A stretch of 64,000 bases of DNA from Flavobacterium sp. GSB-24 (lineage in GTDB: Bacteria > Bacteroidota > Bacteroidia > Flavobacteriales > Flavobacteriaceae), in contig NZ_AP027043.1 of the NCBI RefSeq assembly GCF_027924665.1, positions 2,542,001 to 2,606,000 on the forward strand. The letters run 5' to 3'. The translations under genes and the position numbers were made by a program. The notes beneath the pieces were generated by a model that was not told where the DNA came from, did not search any database, and was given only the letters and a program-made list of their open reading frames with translations. Positions 61,275-64,000 of the stretch are shown piece by piece (positions within the stretch are counted from its first letter, which is position 1; the number at the start of each line of letters is the position of its first letter).

Positions 61275-63152
61275 TTAATCATTAAAAGGGCGAACCTGTT
61301 TAATATACAGATCTCTTTTTTCGCCGACAATCTTAAACTCAATATCTACAGGATGAAATTGGTTTTTACGCCAATAACGATACATTTTGGTTTCGATTTT
61401 TTTACTGACAGTATATAAATTACTCATTTCTTTTCTGCTCAATAAAGGTTCATTATTATTCAAATTGGAGTTTGAAGTATAATCAATATCAAAATCAGCT
61501 TCGTCTTTCCCGTCGTTGAAATGATACGCTACAAACTGTTCGCAGATTTCGCCTTTTTCGGGTTTCACAACAGAATTTTCTCCTTTTTGAACATTAACCG
61601 TAATCCCAGGAAAGTTTTCTCTGAATATATTTTTTGTGATAATTACGCCATTTGCCAATTCATCAGGAAAAGAACGATGAACCAAAACTCCCATAGCAAT
61701 GTTTTGCTGGTCGATTCCAAAAAGTTCTCTTTCGTTGTATGAAGCTTCATTCCAAACACTTGCCCAAACTTGTTTTATAGCTTTTTCGAATGTTTTGATG
61801 CTGTCACCAAGAATTCCTGTTTTAGAATCGTACAGTCCAGCGCCATTAAAATCATCCAGATCTTCTGCATTTGTAGAAGATCGAAATCTGAAGTTTTTTA
61901 ATTTGGCGTCTTTAAAAGCCATATTCAATTTCGATATTAATTCAGGATCAATAGGTTCTTTTTTAATAGCGTCTCTAACTTTCTTTAGCTGTTTATTAAC
62001 CCAAACCGTGGAATCTTTTTGAGAAGAAGCTAAAAGCTCTGCAATTAATGGAGAAATGGCAGGATTCTGAATATGCTTCGTATAAAAATAAAACGGAATA
62101 GCATGTGTATTTTCTGGAACTTTAAACGGAATTTCTTTAGAAATTGCAATTAAATACGCCATGTTTTGCGCCTTCGAACCGATATAATTAATTCCCTTTT
62201 TTGGAATTTCAGATAGATTGACCAATTCTGTAACGCTATTGTCTATAACTAGCTTTTTCTTTTTTCCAGCAGATTTTGTTGGAATTTTTTTGGTGGTTTC
62301 TTTGATGAAAAAAGTATCAACTTCAATTTTTAATTCTACTTTTTTAGAAAGCAGTTTGTTGATATTGTTATCTTTTTCAATATCCGTATAAGCCATTATC
62401 GGAATCTTTCTGTTTTTTCCTAATAGAACCAAATGGCTCAATGGAGTTTGAAGTTCATTTACAATAATTCCTCGTACATTTGGGAGGATATCAGGTGTTC
62501 CATCCACAATGATAATTTCATCTGAATTAGGTTTCAATGTTTCTAATTCTTTGATTTTATATTTTTTTAGAATTCCGACGTTGCTGCCGCCAACAACTTC
62601 TTGGTATTTAATTTCATTAAAAATATAATCTGATTTCACGCAGGGAATTGAAAATTTATCTTGCCGAGACCATTCCATCATTTCAGGATTATTCAAATAG
62701 AATTTTAAATTCTGCCCGATAAAAGTGGAGTTCTTGACTAAATTGAAAAATCGTTCAATTAATGGAATTGGCATATGATCAGAAGCAGCGAGTTCGAAAA
62801 TCCATTTTTCAGTTCCTTTTATATGATTTAAATTTCCGAGTAAAAAGTCTCGATCTTTTTCAGTGTTGCTGTAGTTTCTATTATTAAACACATCTAAATC
62901 TTGACCGTATCCTAAATAATCAGTTGCAAAATCATAATGAAGTAAAATGAGACTGCTGTTGAAATAATACATTTTCTGTTTTCGCAAGTCGTACATAACT
63001 TTAACCGATTCGATATTTGAGAATTTATCAGACAAAGGTTTTCCTCTAAATGCTTTGTAAGCTTCGTAGTTTGGAAGAGACGAAACAAATCGCTGCGCAC
63101 TTAAAGTTGTTAAGACGAACAAGAAAAATAGGCTGTAAATGTATTTTTTCAT
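61275..63152 (-). CDS. Exported dikinase-like protein (phosphohistidine domain plus PEP/pyruvate-binding ATP-grasp)
   Basis: A 625-residue protein with a clear signal peptide (MKKYIYSLFFLFVLTTLSAQ). Residues about 205-265 resemble a PEP-utiliser mobile domain, with NELQTPLSHLVLLGKNRKIP and a candidate phospho-acceptor His240. Residues about 330-625 form a PPDK N-terminal-type ATP-binding domain (RSSTNAEDLDDFNGAGL near 420-440, ending LYIKQVRPF). The order His-domain then ATP domain is that of glucan/phosphoglucan water dikinases, the reverse of PEP synthase. Export to an ATP-poor compartment is puzzling. No pathway neighbours are present. Confidence 0.85.
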   Translation of the reverse strand: MKKYIYSLFFLFVLTTLSAQRFVSSLPNYEAYKAFRGKPLSDKFSNIESVKVMYDLRKQKMYYFNSSLILLHYDFATDYLGYGQDLDVFNNRNYSNTEKDRDFLLGNLNHIKGTEKWIFELAASDHMPIPLIERFFNLVKNSTFIGQNLKFYLNNPEMMEWSRQDKFSIPCVKSDYIFNEIKYQEVVGGSNVGILKKYKIKELETLKPNSDEIIIVDGTPDILPNVRGIIVNELQTPLSHLVLLGKNRKIPIMAYTDIEKDNNINKLLSKKVELKIEVDTFFIKETTKKIPTKSAGKKKKLVIDNSVTELVNLSEIPKKGINYIGSKAQNMAYLIAISKEIPFKVPENTHAIPFYFYTKHIQNPAISPLIAELLASSQKDSTVWVNKQLKKVRDAIKKEPIDPELISKLNMAFKDAKLKNFRFRSSTNAEDLDDFNGAGLYDSKTGILGDSIKTFEKAIKQVWASVWNEASYNERELFGIDQQNIAMGVLVHRSFPDELANGVIITKNIFRENFPGITVNVQKGENSVVKPEKGEICEQFVAYHFNDGKDEADFDIDYTSNSNLNNNEPLLSRKEMSNLYTVSKKIETKMYRYWRKNQFHPVDIEFKIVGEKRDLYIKQVRPFND

Positions 63153-63233
63153 TCTATTGAAATTGAGTATTAAATGTACTTAAAAAAGTAATAAGTTTTA
63201 TCTACTGCGGGATTGCTTAAAGTAATCAAAACC

Positions 63234-63267
63234 TTTGTGCAGTTTTCTATTATTTGGCGTACCTTTG
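63234..63267 (+). promoter_or_regulatory. Promoter of mnmA
   Basis: -33 TTTG at 63234-63237 and -7 TACCTTTG at 63260-63267, spaced 22 bp, a near-ideal Bacteroidota promoter. The leader to the ATG at 63295 is about 20-25 nt. Confidence 0.8.
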
Positions 63268-63294
63268 CAACCTTAAAAAATTAAACTTTTCAAA

Positions 63295-64000
63295 ATGAAA
63301 CGAGTAGTTGTTGGACTTTCAGGTGGAGTAGATTCTAGTGTTGCAGCATATTTACTGCAGCAGCAAGGATACGAAGTTATTGGCCTTTTTATGAAAAACT
63401 GGCACGATGATTCGGTTACTATTTCTAACGAATGTCCTTGGCTTGAAGACAGTAATGATGCATTGCTTGTTGCTGAAAAACTTGGAATACCGTTTCAAAC
63501 TGTTGATTTAAGCGAAGAATACAAAGAAAAAATCGTTGACTATATGTTTAACGAATACGAAAAAGGAAGAACTCCAAATCCTGATGTACTTTGTAACCGC
63601 GAAATCAAATTTGATGTGTTTATGAAAATCGCTCTAAGTCTTGGAGCAGATTATGTTGCGACTGGACATTACTGCCAAAAAAGTGAAATCGAAGTTGACG
63701 GAAAAACAGTTTATCAATTAATTGCTGGGAATGATGTAAATAAAGATCAATCTTATTTTTTATGTCAGTTGTCACAAGAGCAATTGTCTAAAGCGTTGTT
63801 TCCAATTGGCGCTTTAACCAAACCAGAAGTGCGCGAAATCGCTGCCGAAATGGAATTGGTTACCGCAGAAAAGAAAGATTCTCAAGGATTATGTTTTATA
63901 GGGAAAGTTCGCCTTCCAGAATTTTTACAGCAAAAATTACAGCCTAAAGAAGGTAAAATTGTTCAAGTTGATAAAAATGATGCTATTTATGTTGGTGAAA
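63295..64000 (+). CDS. mnmA: tRNA-specific 2-thiouridylase MnmA (5' part, cut by the window end)
   Basis: The first 235 codons of a gene whose product is usually 360-390 residues; the remainder lies past position 64000. MnmA adds the 2-thio group to U34 of tRNA-Lys, -Glu and -Gln, using ATP and persulfide sulfur. The P-loop [12 protein letters not shown] (residues 7-18) is intact, as are the two catalytic cysteines, Cys100 (VLCNREIKF) and Cys200 (GLCFIGKV), and the tRNA-binding GHYCQKS region. It is transcribed from its own promoter, divergently from the exported dikinase-like gene. Confidence 0.96.
   Translation, partial: MKRVVVGLSGGVDSSVAAYLLQQQGYEVIGLFMKNWHDDSVTISNECPWLEDSNDALLVAEKLGIPFQTVDLSEEYKEKIVDYMFNEYEKGRTPNPDVLCNREIKFDVFMKIALSLGADYVATGHYCQKSEIEVDGKTVYQLIAGNDVNKDQSYFLCQLSQEQLSKALFPIGALTKPEVREIAAEMELVTAEKKDSQGLCFIGKVRLPEFLQQKLQPKEGKIVQVDKNDAIYVGE

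Overview
The window reads as a chromosomal segment of a Flavobacterium-type member of the Bacteroidota, close to F. johnsoniae in gene content. The evidence is an AT-rich sequence, SusC/SusD pairs, the gliding-motility lipoprotein GldI, many exported proteins with Bacteroidota-style signal peptides or lipoboxes, and promoters of the TAnnTTTG type. No rRNA, tRNA, phage, transposase or CRISPR array was recognised. The intergenic spaces are unusually rich in small repeats and hairpins.

Layout. 1-4 kb: heptamer repeats, a secreted hypothetical protein, a GH92 alpha-mannosidase gene broken by a one-base frameshift, and a small hypothetical gene. 4-13.8 kb, mostly minus strand: an M61 peptidase, DUF2805, a sterol-desaturase-family protein, aquaporin, DoxX and an EamA transporter, then a compact operon of a DHH phosphoesterase (NrnA-like), GldI and two tandem cyclophilin-FKBP fusion isomerases. 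14-22 kb: a CLC anion transporter, RidA, a CbpA/CbpM-type J-protein pair, a secreted hypothetical, an MFS transporter with a PoxB-like pyruvate oxidase, and a small lipoprotein flanked by long hairpins. 22-28.5 kb, plus strand: guaA, two LysM proteins (one fused to a substrate-binding-protein fold) and OsmC.

28.6-54.2 kb is the accessory core, a polysaccharide/glycoprotein-utilisation region. On the minus strand SusC, SusD, an arylsulfotransferase-like lipoprotein, a dihaem cytochrome c, a large GH123-like glycosidase, a DUF5107-TPR protein, an M1 aminopeptidase and a GH109 oxidoreductase-type glycosidase follow one another. Facing them are a cytoplasmic CBM9-like protein and a LacI-family regulator. 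On the plus strand lies a sugar-handling operon: a galactokinase-family GHMP kinase, a sugar nucleotidyltransferase, a FucP/NagP-type transporter and a NagB-PIG-L fusion. A regulatory cassette of about 90 bp (two 14-bp palindromes 23 bp apart plus a promoter) occurs twice, in mirror image, in front of SusC and in front of the kinase operon. It ties both arms to one regulator, most simply the LacI protein encoded between them. Amino sugars (GlcNAc or GalNAc) are the likeliest substrate; this is an inference.

54.2-64 kb: tandem duplicated stem-loops, DUF3820, pyrG, yidC, a two-domain fasciclin lipoprotein, a MORN/YwqK-type secreted protein, a DUF4956 membrane protein, an exported protein with the phosphohistidine plus ATP-grasp order of glucan water dikinases, and the 5' part of mnmA running off the window end.
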